A stretch of DNA of 62,161 nucleotides from an uncultured Roseburia sp. (GTDB lineage: Bacteria > Bacillota > Clostridia > Lachnospirales > Lachnospiraceae). The notes under the pieces are model-generated. The model ran no database searches, was not told the origin of the DNA, and saw nothing but the letters and a program-made list of their open reading frames with translations. This document shows positions 16,420-24,307 of the stretch, one piece after another. Both the position numbers and the translations under genes were made by a program. Numbering within the stretch: the stretch's first letter is position 1; every line of letters starts with the position of its first letter. The DNA lies in contig URUD01000014.1 in assembly GCA_900550935.1 (NCBI GenBank), positions 1-62,161 of the forward strand. The letters are read 5' to 3'.

Positions 16420-17874
16420 TTATTCGTCAATACTGTAGTTAGGAGCTTCTTTTGTAATGTGAATATCATGTGGATGACTTTCACGAAGGGCAGCAGCAGA
16501 AATTTTGACAAATCTGCTTTTTTCTTTTAAATCCTCGATGGTTGGGCAGCCACAGTAACCCATACCGGAACGGATACCACCAACCAACTGGAATACGGTA
16601 TCTTCCACATTGCCTTTGTATGCAACACGACCTTCGACACCTTCTGGAACGAGCTTTTTGGCACCTTCCTGGAAGTAGCGGTCTTTGCTTCCGTTTTCCA
16701 TGGCAGCAAGGGAACCCATACCACGGTATACTTTATATTTTCTTCCCTGATAGAGCTCAAAAGTTCCAGGAGCTTCATCACATCCGGCGAAGATGCTTCC
16801 CATCATACATACGTTAGCACCGGCAGCAAGAGCTTTGGTCATATCACCAGAATATTTGATACCACCATCGGCGATAACCGGAATGCCAAATTCCTTAGCG
16901 ACATTGTAGCAGTCCATGATCGCAGTGATCTGTGGAACACCAATACCGGCAACGATACGTGTGGTACAGATAGAACCAGGTCCGATACCTACTTTAACGG
17001 CATCTGCGCCAGCTTTGATCAGATCGCGGGTTGCCTCACCGGTAGCAACGTTTCCTGCAATGACCTGCAGATCAGGATAGGTTGTTTTGATCTTCTTAAC
17101 TGCTTCCAGAATATTTCTGGAGTGACCATGTGCGGAGTCAACAACGATGACATCAACATGGGCTTTTACCAGAGCATCTACACGCTCCATCATGTTGCCA
17201 GTGATACCAACACCGGCACCGCAGAGCAGACGACCCTGTTCATCTTTTGCAGAATTTGGGTATTTAATCTGTTTTTCGATATCTTTGATGGTGATCAGAC
17301 CTTTTAAGTGGAACTCACTGTCTACGATCGGGAGTTTCTCTTTTCTGGCTTTTGCAAGAATTTTTTTGGCTTCCTCTAAAGTGATACCTTCCGGAGCAGT
17401 AATTAAATTCTCAGAAGTCATACTTTCTTTGATCTTCTTGGTAAAATCGGTCTCGAATTTTAAATCACGGTTTGTAATGATACCTACAAGCTTGCCTGCT
17501 TCACAGATTGGCACACCGGAGATACGGAATTTACGCATTAAGTCTTCTGCATCCTGTAATGTATGGTCTGGAGAAAGGAAAAAAGGATCCGTGATGACAC
17601 CGTTCTCTGAACGTTTTACTTTGTCAACCTCGTCTGCCTGAGCCTGAATGGACATATTTTTATGAATGATACCGATACCACCCTGTCTTGCCATGGCGAT
17701 CGCCATTCTGTGTTCTGTAACGGTATCCATTGCAGCACTCATCATAGGGATGTTAAGAACCACCTTTTTGGTAAGGTGTGTCGTTAAATTAATCATGTTT
17801 GGCGTTACTTCTGAATACTGTGGAACTAACAGAACGTCATCAAAAGTAATTCCCTCACCGATAATTGTTCCCAT
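16420..17874 (-). CDS. guaB: IMP dehydrogenase
   Basis: NAD-dependent oxidation of IMP to XMP, first step to GMP. The 484-residue protein starts at MGTIIGEGITFDDVLL with GTGAGG upstream; a GTG 15 bases earlier is the weaker alternative. Visible are the N-terminal half barrel (YSEVTPNMINLTT), the CBS pair at about residues 95-205, the catalytic loop GIGPGSICTTRIV with the nucleophilic Cys (about 305), the DGGIKYSGD phosphate site and the flap region near YRGMGS. No guanine riboswitch was seen upstream. Confidence 0.97.
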   Translation of the reverse strand: MGTIIGEGITFDDVLLVPQYSEVTPNMINLTTHLTKKVVLNIPMMSAAMDTVTEHRMAIAMARQGGIGIIHKNMSIQAQADEVDKVKRSENGVITDPFFLSPDHTLQDAEDLMRKFRISGVPICEAGKLVGIITNRDLKFETDFTKKIKESMTSENLITAPEGITLEEAKKILAKARKEKLPIVDSEFHLKGLITIKDIEKQIKYPNSAKDEQGRLLCGAGVGITGNMMERVDALVKAHVDVIVVDSAHGHSRNILEAVKKIKTTYPDLQVIAGNVATGEATRDLIKAGADAVKVGIGPGSICTTRIVAGIGVPQITAIMDCYNVAKEFGIPVIADGGIKYSGDMTKALAAGANVCMMGSIFAGCDEAPGTFELYQGRKYKVYRGMGSLAAMENGSKDRYFQEGAKKLVPEGVEGRVAYKGNVEDTVFQLVGGIRSGMGYCGCPTIEDLKEKSRFVKISAAALRESHPHDIHITKEAPNYSIDE

Positions 17875-18042
17875 TTTGTTTTTCCTCACTTTCTTCTTAT
17901 ATTAAATGTAAATTGTTATAATTTTATATATGTTAGCAAAAAAAAATAAGGATGTCAATGTGCTATAAGCCTGTATTTATAAAAAATATATTATATTAGA
18001 AAATCTAATAAAATGTCTGGAAAAACCTTATAGAAATGGATA

Positions 18043-18071
18043 TTCACAAACGAAGAGATGTATGTTATGAT
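18043..18071 (+). promoter_or_regulatory. Promoter of hisA-glnA
   Basis: TTCACA, a 17-bp spacer and TATGAT. The predicted transcript begins close to the GGCGACG hairpin at 18080. The preceding 17875-18042 is AT-rich intergenic DNA without other features. Confidence 0.5.
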
Positions 18072-18079
18072 GACAACAA

Positions 18080-18117
18080 GGCGACGGGGCTATTACAAGG
18101 GGTTTCGTCGCCCATTT
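18080..18117 (+). promoter_or_regulatory. Leader hairpin upstream of hisA
   Basis: GGCGACG (18080-18086) pairs with CGTCGCC (18106-18112), followed by CATTTTT. It lies between promoter and gene, so it could act as an attenuator or stabilise the 5' end. The U-run is weak. No known riboswitch recognised. Confidence 0.4.
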
Positions 18118-18195
18118 TTAGTGCATGAGAATAGAAGACCACGGAGTGTGTATTCTGTTATATTGGAGCAAATAGAAATACCAAAGGAGGAAGAG

Positions 18196-18975
18196 ATGGA
18201 ATTTCGACCCTGCATTGATATTCATAATGGAAAGGTAAAGCAGATTGTCGGAGGCACCTTAAAGGATGCTGGCAATCAGGCGGTAGAGAATTTCGTATCC
18301 AAACAGGATGCGGCGTTTTATGCTACACTTTATCAGAAAAGTGGGATCACCGGCGGTCATATCATATTATTAAACCCGGCAGGGAGTGAGTATTATGAGG
18401 CGACCAAAGAGCAGGCGATGAAGGCACTTCGTGTCTATCCCGGGGGACTGCAGGTAGGAGGAGGCATTACCGATATAAATGCAAAAGAATTTCTGGATGC
18501 AGGTGCAAGCCATGTCATTGTTACCTCGTACGTCTTCCGGGATGGCAGGATCAATTATGAGAATCTTCATAAGATCGTGCAGGTTACCGGAAAAGAACAT
18601 CTGGTACTGGATCTAAGCTGCAGAAAACGGGATGGCAGATATTACATTGTGACAGACCGTTGGCAGAAATTTACAGATGAGGTCATCTGTGCGGAGCTTT
18701 TAGATAAGCTGTCTGCTTACTGTGATGAATTTCTGATCCATGCAGTGGATGTGGAGGGAAAGGCATCCGGTATCGAGAGGAAACTGGTCTCTCTTTTGGG
18801 AGAGTGGGGGAAAATTCCGATCACATATGCCGGCGGAGTAGGAAGTTTTACGGATCTTTCATTATTAAAAGAGCTGGGACGCAGCCGGTTGAATGTGACG
18901 ATCGGAAGTGCCTTAGATCTGTTCGGGGGCCCCATGAGTTATCAGAAGGTGTTAGATTATATGAATAAGGAGTGA
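18196..18975 (+). CDS. hisA: HisA-type isomerase of the eukaryotic (HIS6) subfamily
   Basis: Isomerises ProFAR to PRFAR in histidine synthesis. The 259-residue protein begins RPCIDIHNGKVKQIVGGTL and continues with QVGGGITD, VIVTSYVFRDG, LVLDLSCRKRDGRYYIVTD, EFLIHAVDVEGK and YAGGVGS. This wording is that of fungal and plant HIS6/HISN3 rather than the usual bacterial HisA. The start has AAAGGAGG upstream; the long in-frame extension to 18058 covers leader hairpin sequence and is rejected. It is not next to other his genes and lies 9 bp before glnA. Enzyme class is confident, physiological role less so. Confidence 0.85.
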   Translation: MEFRPCIDIHNGKVKQIVGGTLKDAGNQAVENFVSKQDAAFYATLYQKSGITGGHIILLNPAGSEYYEATKEQAMKALRVYPGGLQVGGGITDINAKEFLDAGASHVIVTSYVFRDGRINYENLHKIVQVTGKEHLVLDLSCRKRDGRYYIVTDRWQKFTDEVICAELLDKLSAYCDEFLIHAVDVEGKASGIERKLVSLLGEWGKIPITYAGGVGSFTDLSLLKELGRSRLNVTIGSALDLFGGPMSYQKVLDYMNKE

Positions 18976-18984
18976 TTAGAAGAA

Positions 18985-20316
18985 ATGAGCAAGTACACAA
19001 AACAGGATATTATTCGTATGGTGGAGGAAGAGGATGTCGAGTTTATCCGTCTGCAGTTTACGGATATGTTTGGCACACTGAAAAATGTGGCAATTACATC
19101 CAGCCAGCTGGAAAAGGCATTGGACAATGGCTGTATGTTTGATGGCTCTTCGATCGAGGGCTTTGTGCGGATCGAGGAATCCGATATGTATCTGTATCCG
19201 GATCTGGATACGTTCGTGATCTTCCCATGGAGACCACAGCAGGGAAAAGTAGCAAGGATCATCTGTGATGTCTATACTTCAGACCGCAAACCGTTTGAGG
19301 GAGATCCGCGTTATATGTTAAAACAGGCAGTTGCAGATGCTGCTGCAATGGGATACCGGTTTGATGTGGGACCGGAGTGTGAATTTTTCCTGTTTAATCA
19401 GGACGAGGATGGTCAGCCGACAACGATCAGTACAGAGCGTGCCGGATATTTTGATCTGGGACCGATCGATCTGGGCGAAAATGCCAGACGTGATATGGTG
19501 CTTACCTTAGAGGATATGGGCTTTGAGATTGAGGCATCCCACCATGAGGTCGCTCCGGCACAGCATGAGATCGATTTCCGTTATGATGAGGCAGTCAAAA
19601 CTGCGGATAATATCATGACATTCAAGCTGGCAGTCAAGACGATCGCAAAACGTCACGGCATGTTTGCAAGTTTTATGCCAAAGCCAAAGACAGGAGTCAA
19701 CGGTTCCGGCATGCATGTTAATATGTCACTGTCAAAAAATGGAAAAAACATTTTTGATGATCCGGACGGAGAACTGGGCTTAAGCAAAGAAGCATTCTGG
19801 TTCATCGGAGGTATTATCAAACATATGAAGGGAATGACGGTCATTACCAATCCGCTCATCAACTCCTATAAGAGACTGGTTCCGGGATTTGAGGCACCAA
19901 TCTACATTGCATGGTCGGTTACAAACCGAAGTCCTTTGATCCGTATTCCGGTTACTCGCGGTGAGGGCACCCGAGTTGAATTAAGAAGTCCGGATTCTGC
20001 AGCCAATCCATATCTTACCCTTGCGGTATGTTTACAGGCAGGACTTGACGGTATCCGGAATCAGATCGAGCCACCGGCAGCAGTGACAGAAAATGTTTAC
20101 GAGATGCGTATGAAACAGAAACATGAGCTCGGCATTGAAGAACTTCCTGCGGATCTGGGAGAGGCTTTGGATGCTTTCGAACAGGATGAATATTTGCACA
20201 AAGTACTGGGAAAACACATTACAGAGAAATATGTCGAGGCAAAGCGGGCAGAATGGGCAGACTATCGTTCTCAGGTTACAAGCTGGGAAATTGACAATTA
20301 TCTGTATAAGATTTAA
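18985..20316 (+). CDS. glnA: Glutamine synthetase, type I
   Basis: ATP-dependent amidation of glutamate, central nitrogen assimilation. The 443-residue length and lack of the insertion and C-terminal adenylylation site fit the GSI-alpha form of Gram-positive bacteria. Motifs: MFDGSSIEGF (about residue 50), GPECEFFLF metal site (about 130), KPKTGVNGSGMHVNMSL (about 233), NRSPLIRIP (about 310) and the C-terminal RVELRSPD. AAGGAG precedes the start. It is probably cotranscribed with hisA and the following ANTAR gene, suggesting nitrogen-linked regulation. Confidence 0.96.
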   Translation: MSKYTKQDIIRMVEEEDVEFIRLQFTDMFGTLKNVAITSSQLEKALDNGCMFDGSSIEGFVRIEESDMYLYPDLDTFVIFPWRPQQGKVARIICDVYTSDRKPFEGDPRYMLKQAVADAAAMGYRFDVGPECEFFLFNQDEDGQPTTISTERAGYFDLGPIDLGENARRDMVLTLEDMGFEIEASHHEVAPAQHEIDFRYDEAVKTADNIMTFKLAVKTIAKRHGMFASFMPKPKTGVNGSGMHVNMSLSKNGKNIFDDPDGELGLSKEAFWFIGGIIKHMKGMTVITNPLINSYKRLVPGFEAPIYIAWSVTNRSPLIRIPVTRGEGTRVELRSPDSAANPYLTLAVCLQAGLDGIRNQIEPPAAVTENVYEMRMKQKHELGIEELPADLGEALDAFEQDEYLHKVLGKHITEKYVEAKRAEWADYRSQVTSWEIDNYLYKI

Positions 20317-20332
20317 TTAAAGGGATCAGATT

Positions 20333-20878
20333 TTGACAAACATTATCGTTGCATTTCCCAAACAGGAAACTGCAAAAAATGTAAAAAAGATATTGATGCA
20401 GAACGGTCACAATGTCACGGCAGTCTGCCTGACAGGAGCACAGGCACTGCAAAGTGCAAATGAACTTGGTGGTGGAATTATCGTGTGTGGGTATCGATTT
20501 GTTGACATGATGTACAGTGAACTGCATGAATATCTGCCGTCTCAATTTGAGATGCTCTTAGTTGCATCTCCGCTCAACTGTGGAGAACGGGATATTCCGA
20601 ATCTGGTGTGTCTGTCGACACCGCTTAGAGTCAATGAATTATTGCAAACCGTGGAGATGATGGAATATACCATCACGAGAAAGCGGAAAAAATTAAAGAG
20701 CAAGCCAAAGGAACGCTCTGCAGAGGAGCAGGAGCTGATCAATGATGCTAAGGCACTTCTGATGGAACGAAACAATCTGACGGAAGAGGAAGCACATCGT
20801 TACATGCAAAAGAGGAGTATGGATAATGGGACAGGACTGGTAGAGACTGCCCAAATGATCTTAAGTCTGCTTACATAA
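20333..20878 (+). CDS. ANTAR-domain regulator with pseudo-receiver
   Basis: Putative RNA-binding transcription antiterminator. The start is TTG, 16 bases after glnA. Residues 1-110 form a receiver-like fold (TNIIVAFPKQETAKNVKKIL), but the place of the phosphorylated Asp reads IIVCGYRF, so no acceptor is visible. A lysine-rich linker (about 117-125) leads to an ANTAR domain (about 130-181) with the typical AKALLMERNNLTEEEAHRYM pattern. ANTAR proteins bind paired hexaloop hairpins in mRNA leaders; linkage to glnA suggests a nitrogen target. How its activity is switched is not evident. Confidence 0.85.
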   Translation: MTNIIVAFPKQETAKNVKKILMQNGHNVTAVCLTGAQALQSANELGGGIIVCGYRFVDMMYSELHEYLPSQFEMLLVASPLNCGERDIPNLVCLSTPLRVNELLQTVEMMEYTITRKRKKLKSKPKERSAEEQELINDAKALLMERNNLTEEEAHRYMQKRSMDNGTGLVETAQMILSLLT

Positions 20879-20887
20879 AGAAAAGAA

Positions 20888-20915
20888 AACCGGCTGTAAC
20901 AGCTGGTTTTTTTTT
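20888..20915 (+). terminator. Intrinsic terminator of the glnA operon
   Basis: AACCGGCTG and CAGCTGGTT pair around the loop TAA and are followed by a run of nine T. Nearly identical to the terminator at 22283. Confidence 0.92.
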
Positions 20916-20994
20916 GAGTGGTCTCCAGGTATTGGAAAAAAAGGCAGAATAGGATAAAATAATGTCATATGAAACAGTACGATTTAAGGAGAAA

Positions 20995-22293
20995 ATGATG
21001 CAATACAGCAAATTACAGATTGGTTGTATGATCCTTGTACTTTATATTACATGGATCTATATTCATGAAAGACACGAGTACAAAGTGAAAAAAAGAGAAA
21101 AAGTATTTGAATGGCTTTTAACGGTGGGCATATTGGAGATCCTGTTTGATGGATTGACGGCGTATACGGTAAATCATCTGGATCAGGTGCCGGCTGTGGT
21201 CAATGCGGTTTTACATATGTTCTTTTTGTGCAGTCTGGATGCCAGTGTATTTCTGCTGTATTTATATGTACTGGATATCACAAGGGGGATCCCGCAAAAC
21301 AGAAAAAACAGGTTTTGGCTGGGACTGCCGTTTCAATTGAATATGATAGTTGTCGTGCTTTTTATGCCGCAGCTGGAATACAGAAAGGGGGAGATTACCA
21401 ACTATTCGATGGGGATCTCTGCCTATACCTGTTTTGTCATGGTGGCAGTTTATATGGCAGCTACCCTCAGGATCCTTTTAATGAACTGGCGCAGTCTGGA
21501 TTCACACAAGCGGATCGCAATCTCTACTTATATGGTAGCTGCGATCGGTATCACAGGCTATCAGATGCTGCATCCGCAGGCACTGTTTTCCTGTGTGGTT
21601 ACAACGATTGCAATCATTGGAACGTATCTGAATATGGAAAATCCGGTCTTTACAAAGCTACAGGGGTATAATCAGGAAATGGTCATGGGATTTGCCACTC
21701 TGGTTGAAAACCGGGATGACAGTACCGGTGGACACATCAAGCGGACAACAGAGTATGCCAGAATGCTGGCAGAAGAATTAAGGCAGAGGGGATATTTTAA
21801 AGAGCAGCTGACACAGGATTATATTGAAGATCTTGTGATGGCGGCACCTATGCACGATGTGGGAAAGATCGCGATACCGGATGCGATTTTGCAGAAACCC
21901 GGAAAACTGACGGCAGAAGAATATGAGATCATGAAAACACACGCAGAGCGCGGAGGCAGGATCATAAAGGATACATTTGGACATATGGGGGATGATGCCT
22001 ACGGGAAAATGGCATATGAAGTTGCAAGACACCATCATGAAAAATGGAATGGAACAGGTTATCCAGACGGACTTTCGCAGGAAGAAATTCCTTTGTCAGC
22101 AAGGATTATGGCAGTTGCAGATGTATTTGATGCTGTTTCGGCAAAGCGATGCTATCGGGATGCCCTTCCGTTGGAGAAATGTTTTGGCATCATAGAGGAA
22201 GGAAAAGGCACGGATTTTGACCCCGTGATTGCGGAAGTATTTCTGGAACAGAAAGAAAAAATTACACAGATATGTGAGAAAAACCGGCTGTAA
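20995..22293 (+). CDS. Membrane-bound HD-GYP cyclic-di-GMP phosphodiesterase
   Basis: Predicted to hydrolyse c-di-GMP at the membrane. The N-terminal 215 residues contain about six or seven hydrophobic helices, possibly sensory. The C-terminal HD-GYP domain (about 225-425) shows MHDVGKIAIPD and HHEKWNGTGYPDGL, with the full catalytic HD and GYP signatures. ATG 20995 is chosen because AAGGAG lies just upstream; an in-frame start at 20962 has no ribosome site. 432 residues. Its stop codon lies in the loop of its own terminator hairpin. Confidence 0.9.
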   Translation: MMQYSKLQIGCMILVLYITWIYIHERHEYKVKKREKVFEWLLTVGILEILFDGLTAYTVNHLDQVPAVVNAVLHMFFLCSLDASVFLLYLYVLDITRGIPQNRKNRFWLGLPFQLNMIVVVLFMPQLEYRKGEITNYSMGISAYTCFVMVAVYMAATLRILLMNWRSLDSHKRIAISTYMVAAIGITGYQMLHPQALFSCVVTTIAIIGTYLNMENPVFTKLQGYNQEMVMGFATLVENRDDSTGGHIKRTTEYARMLAEELRQRGYFKEQLTQDYIEDLVMAAPMHDVGKIAIPDAILQKPGKLTAEEYEIMKTHAERGGRIIKDTFGHMGDDAYGKMAYEVARHHHEKWNGTGYPDGLSQEEIPLSARIMAVADVFDAVSAKRCYRDALPLEKCFGIIEEGKGTDFDPVIAEVFLEQKEKITQICEKNRL

Positions 22294-22306
22294 CAGCCGG
22301 TTTTTT
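22283..22306 (+). terminator. Terminator overlapping the HD-GYP stop codon
   Basis: ACCGGCTG and CAGCCGGT form the stem; the loop is exactly the stop codon TAA (22291-22293), followed by TTTTTT. The left arm is coding sequence. Confidence 0.9.
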
Positions 22307-22316
22307 GCTTAACCCA

Positions 22317-22718
22317 TTAAGATAATACCTCGTCGTTTGCAAGCGGGATCGTTTTTATCCCGAAACAGAAATAGAGGATATGGAAGACCCAGACGAAACC
22401 GAGGATAATACAGCCAACAACAATCCCTTTGAGGCTCATTACGAGAAAACCGATGCTCATCAGCAGCGTAACGGTAATCATAATGCGCAGTTTGGTCTTT
22501 CGCGTCATGCCACGGCCTGCTACAAAGTCTTCGAGATTATCCTTATAGAGTTTGGTTCCCTTAAACCAGGTGTCCAGTTTTTCGGAACTTCTGGCAAAGC
22601 AGAATGCGGCAAGCATCAGGAAGGGGAAAGTAGGCAGCAGTGGCAGAACGGCACCGATAGCGCCGAGGACTACGCCGATGCAGCCAAGAATGACGTATAA
22701 GATTTTTTTGAGATTCAA
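22317..22718 (-). CDS. YbaN/DUF454 family inner-membrane protein
   Basis: 133 residues with hydrophobic helices at about 5-50 and 75-120. The N-terminal pattern LGAIGAVLPLLPTFPFLMLAAFCFARSS is characteristic of DUF454. The start is TTG with AAAGGAG six bases upstream. The family has no established biochemical function. Its upstream region carries two tandem TTAG-type repeats that look like an operator. Confidence 0.85.
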   Translation of the reverse strand: MNLKKILYVILGCIGVVLGAIGAVLPLLPTFPFLMLAAFCFARSSEKLDTWFKGTKLYKDNLEDFVAGRGMTRKTKLRIMITVTLLMSIGFLVMSLKGIVVGCIILGFVWVFHILYFCFGIKTIPLANDEVLS

Positions 22719-22750
22719 GGTGGACTCCTTTCTGATCGTAAAATGATAAA

Positions 22751-22784
22751 TTAGGTATAACTAAAAAGAATTAGAAACAACTAA
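22751..22784. promoter_or_regulatory. Tandem inverted-repeat operator candidate
   Basis: TTAGGTATAACTAA (22751) and TTAGAAACAACTAA (22771) repeat with an exact 20-bp period, about two helical turns. Each has TTAG/CTAA as inverted ends. They lie 33 bp upstream of the ybaN-like gene. The regulator is unknown. Confidence 0.5.
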
Positions 22785-22911
22785 CAGAATTGAATTATAA
22801 CAACTGCAAGAGGATGTGTCAACCTTTTGAAAATGAAACCAAATGGGAATGACTGGAAGAGCAGAAAAAGATTTGTTGAGAAAATTTTGGTTCCAGGTAA
22901 ACAAAAATAGC

Positions 22912-22940
22912 TTGCAGGTGTGCAGACACAATGCTATACT
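22912..22940 (+). promoter_or_regulatory. Promoter of dapL
   Basis: TTGCAG, a 17-bp spacer and TATACT, about 60 bp upstream of the dapL start. No lysine riboswitch was found in this leader. Confidence 0.65.
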
Positions 22941-22999
22941 AAAAACGATAAGAAAGCGATTTTACTGCAAAGCAGGAAAGATAAATAAAGGAGAGAGCC

Positions 23000-24214
23000 A
23001 TGTTTAAAATCAATGAAAACTATCAGAAGTTACCGGGAAGCTATCTGTTTTCCACGATTGCGAAAAAAGTAAACGCATATTCAGAGAGTCATCCGGACAA
23101 CCAGATCATCCGTCTTGGAATTGGAGATGTCACACAGCCAATCGCTCCGGCAATCATCGAGGCAATGCACCGCGCGGTAGATGAGATGGGTCATGCAGAG
23201 ACTTTTCACGGATACGCACCGGATCTGGGCTATGAATTTTTAAGAAATGCCATCGTAAAAAATGATTATCAAGCAAGAGGCTGCGACATCAGTGCGGATG
23301 AGATCTTCGTTTCCGATGGAGCAAAGAGTGATTCCGGAAATATCCAGGAGATCTTCGGACTGGACAATAAGATTGCTGTCTGTGATCCGGTTTACCCGGT
23401 TTATGTGGATTCTAATGTCATGGCAGGCAGAACGGGCACTTATGACCCTGCAACCGAGATGTGGAGCGATGTCATCTACATGCCATGCACCATGGAAAAT
23501 GATTTTGTACCGGAGTTCCCGAAGGAGACACCGGATATCATTTATCTGTGTCTGCCGAACAACCCAACCGGTACCACAATCACAAAGGCACAGTTACAGA
23601 CATGGGTAGACTATGCAAATAAAGTAGGCGCAGTCATCATCTACGATGGAGCTTATGAGGCATATATTTCCGAGGACAATGTAGCACATTCCATTTATGA
23701 GTGCGATGGAGCAAAGACCTGTGCGATCGAGTTGAAGAGCTTTTCCAAAAATGCAGGATTTACAGGCGTAAGACTTGGTTATACCGTTGTTCCAAAAGAG
23801 TTAAAATGTGGAGATGTTTCGCTTCATGCAATGTGGGCAAGACGTCACGGAACAAAATTCAACGGTGCACCTTACATCGTACAGCGTGCCGGAGAAGCTG
23901 TTTATTCTGAGACAGGAAAAGCACAGTTAAAAGAGCAGGTAGGCTATTACATGAAAAATGCCGCAACCATTAAAAATGGCTTGAAAGAAGCAGGTTATAC
24001 GGTGTTCGGCGGAGTCAATGCACCATATATCTGGTTAAAGACACCGGATCAGATGACATCATGGGATTTCTTTGATTACTTGCTGGAGAATGCCAATGTG
24101 GTTGGTACTCCTGGTTCTGGCTTTGGACCAAGTGGAGAGGGCTATTTCAGACTGACAGCATTTGGTACTTACGAGAATACACTGGCAGCATTAGAGCGCA
24201 TCAAAAAACTCTAG
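23000..24214 (+). CDS. dapL: LL-diaminopimelate aminotransferase
   Basis: PLP enzyme converting tetrahydrodipicolinate directly to LL-diaminopimelate, bypassing the acylated intermediates. The 404-residue protein has the family start FKINENYQKLPGSYLF, the GDVTQP segment (about residue 44), GYAPDLGYEFLR, CDPVYPVYVDSN, and the PLP lysine in SFSKNAGFTGVRLGYTV (about 249). GGAGAGAG precedes the ATG. It complements dapA-dapB further along the window, giving a DapL-type lysine and peptidoglycan pathway. Confidence 0.96.
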   Translation: MFKINENYQKLPGSYLFSTIAKKVNAYSESHPDNQIIRLGIGDVTQPIAPAIIEAMHRAVDEMGHAETFHGYAPDLGYEFLRNAIVKNDYQARGCDISADEIFVSDGAKSDSGNIQEIFGLDNKIAVCDPVYPVYVDSNVMAGRTGTYDPATEMWSDVIYMPCTMENDFVPEFPKETPDIIYLCLPNNPTGTTITKAQLQTWVDYANKVGAVIIYDGAYEAYISEDNVAHSIYECDGAKTCAIELKSFSKNAGFTGVRLGYTVVPKELKCGDVSLHAMWARRHGTKFNGAPYIVQRAGEAVYSETGKAQLKEQVGYYMKNAATIKNGLKEAGYTVFGGVNAPYIWLKTPDQMTSWDFFDYLLENANVVGTPGSGFGPSGEGYFRLTAFGTYENTLAALERIKKL

Positions 24215-24225
24215 ATCATAGCATG

Positions 24226-24274
24226 AAAAAGCCGCATCCATTCTCTTTTAGAGAGTGGATGCGGCTTTTCTAAT
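24226..24274. terminator. Bidirectional terminator after dapL
   Basis: A long perfect stem with arms AGCCGCATCCA and TGGATGCGGCT, plus a few inner pairs (TTCTC/GAGAG), flanked by A and T runs. It separates converging dapL and the lipoprotein gene. Confidence 0.9.
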
Positions 24275-24307
24275 AATAGAATGATCCCGGGGTGTATCAT
24301 CTATCGT

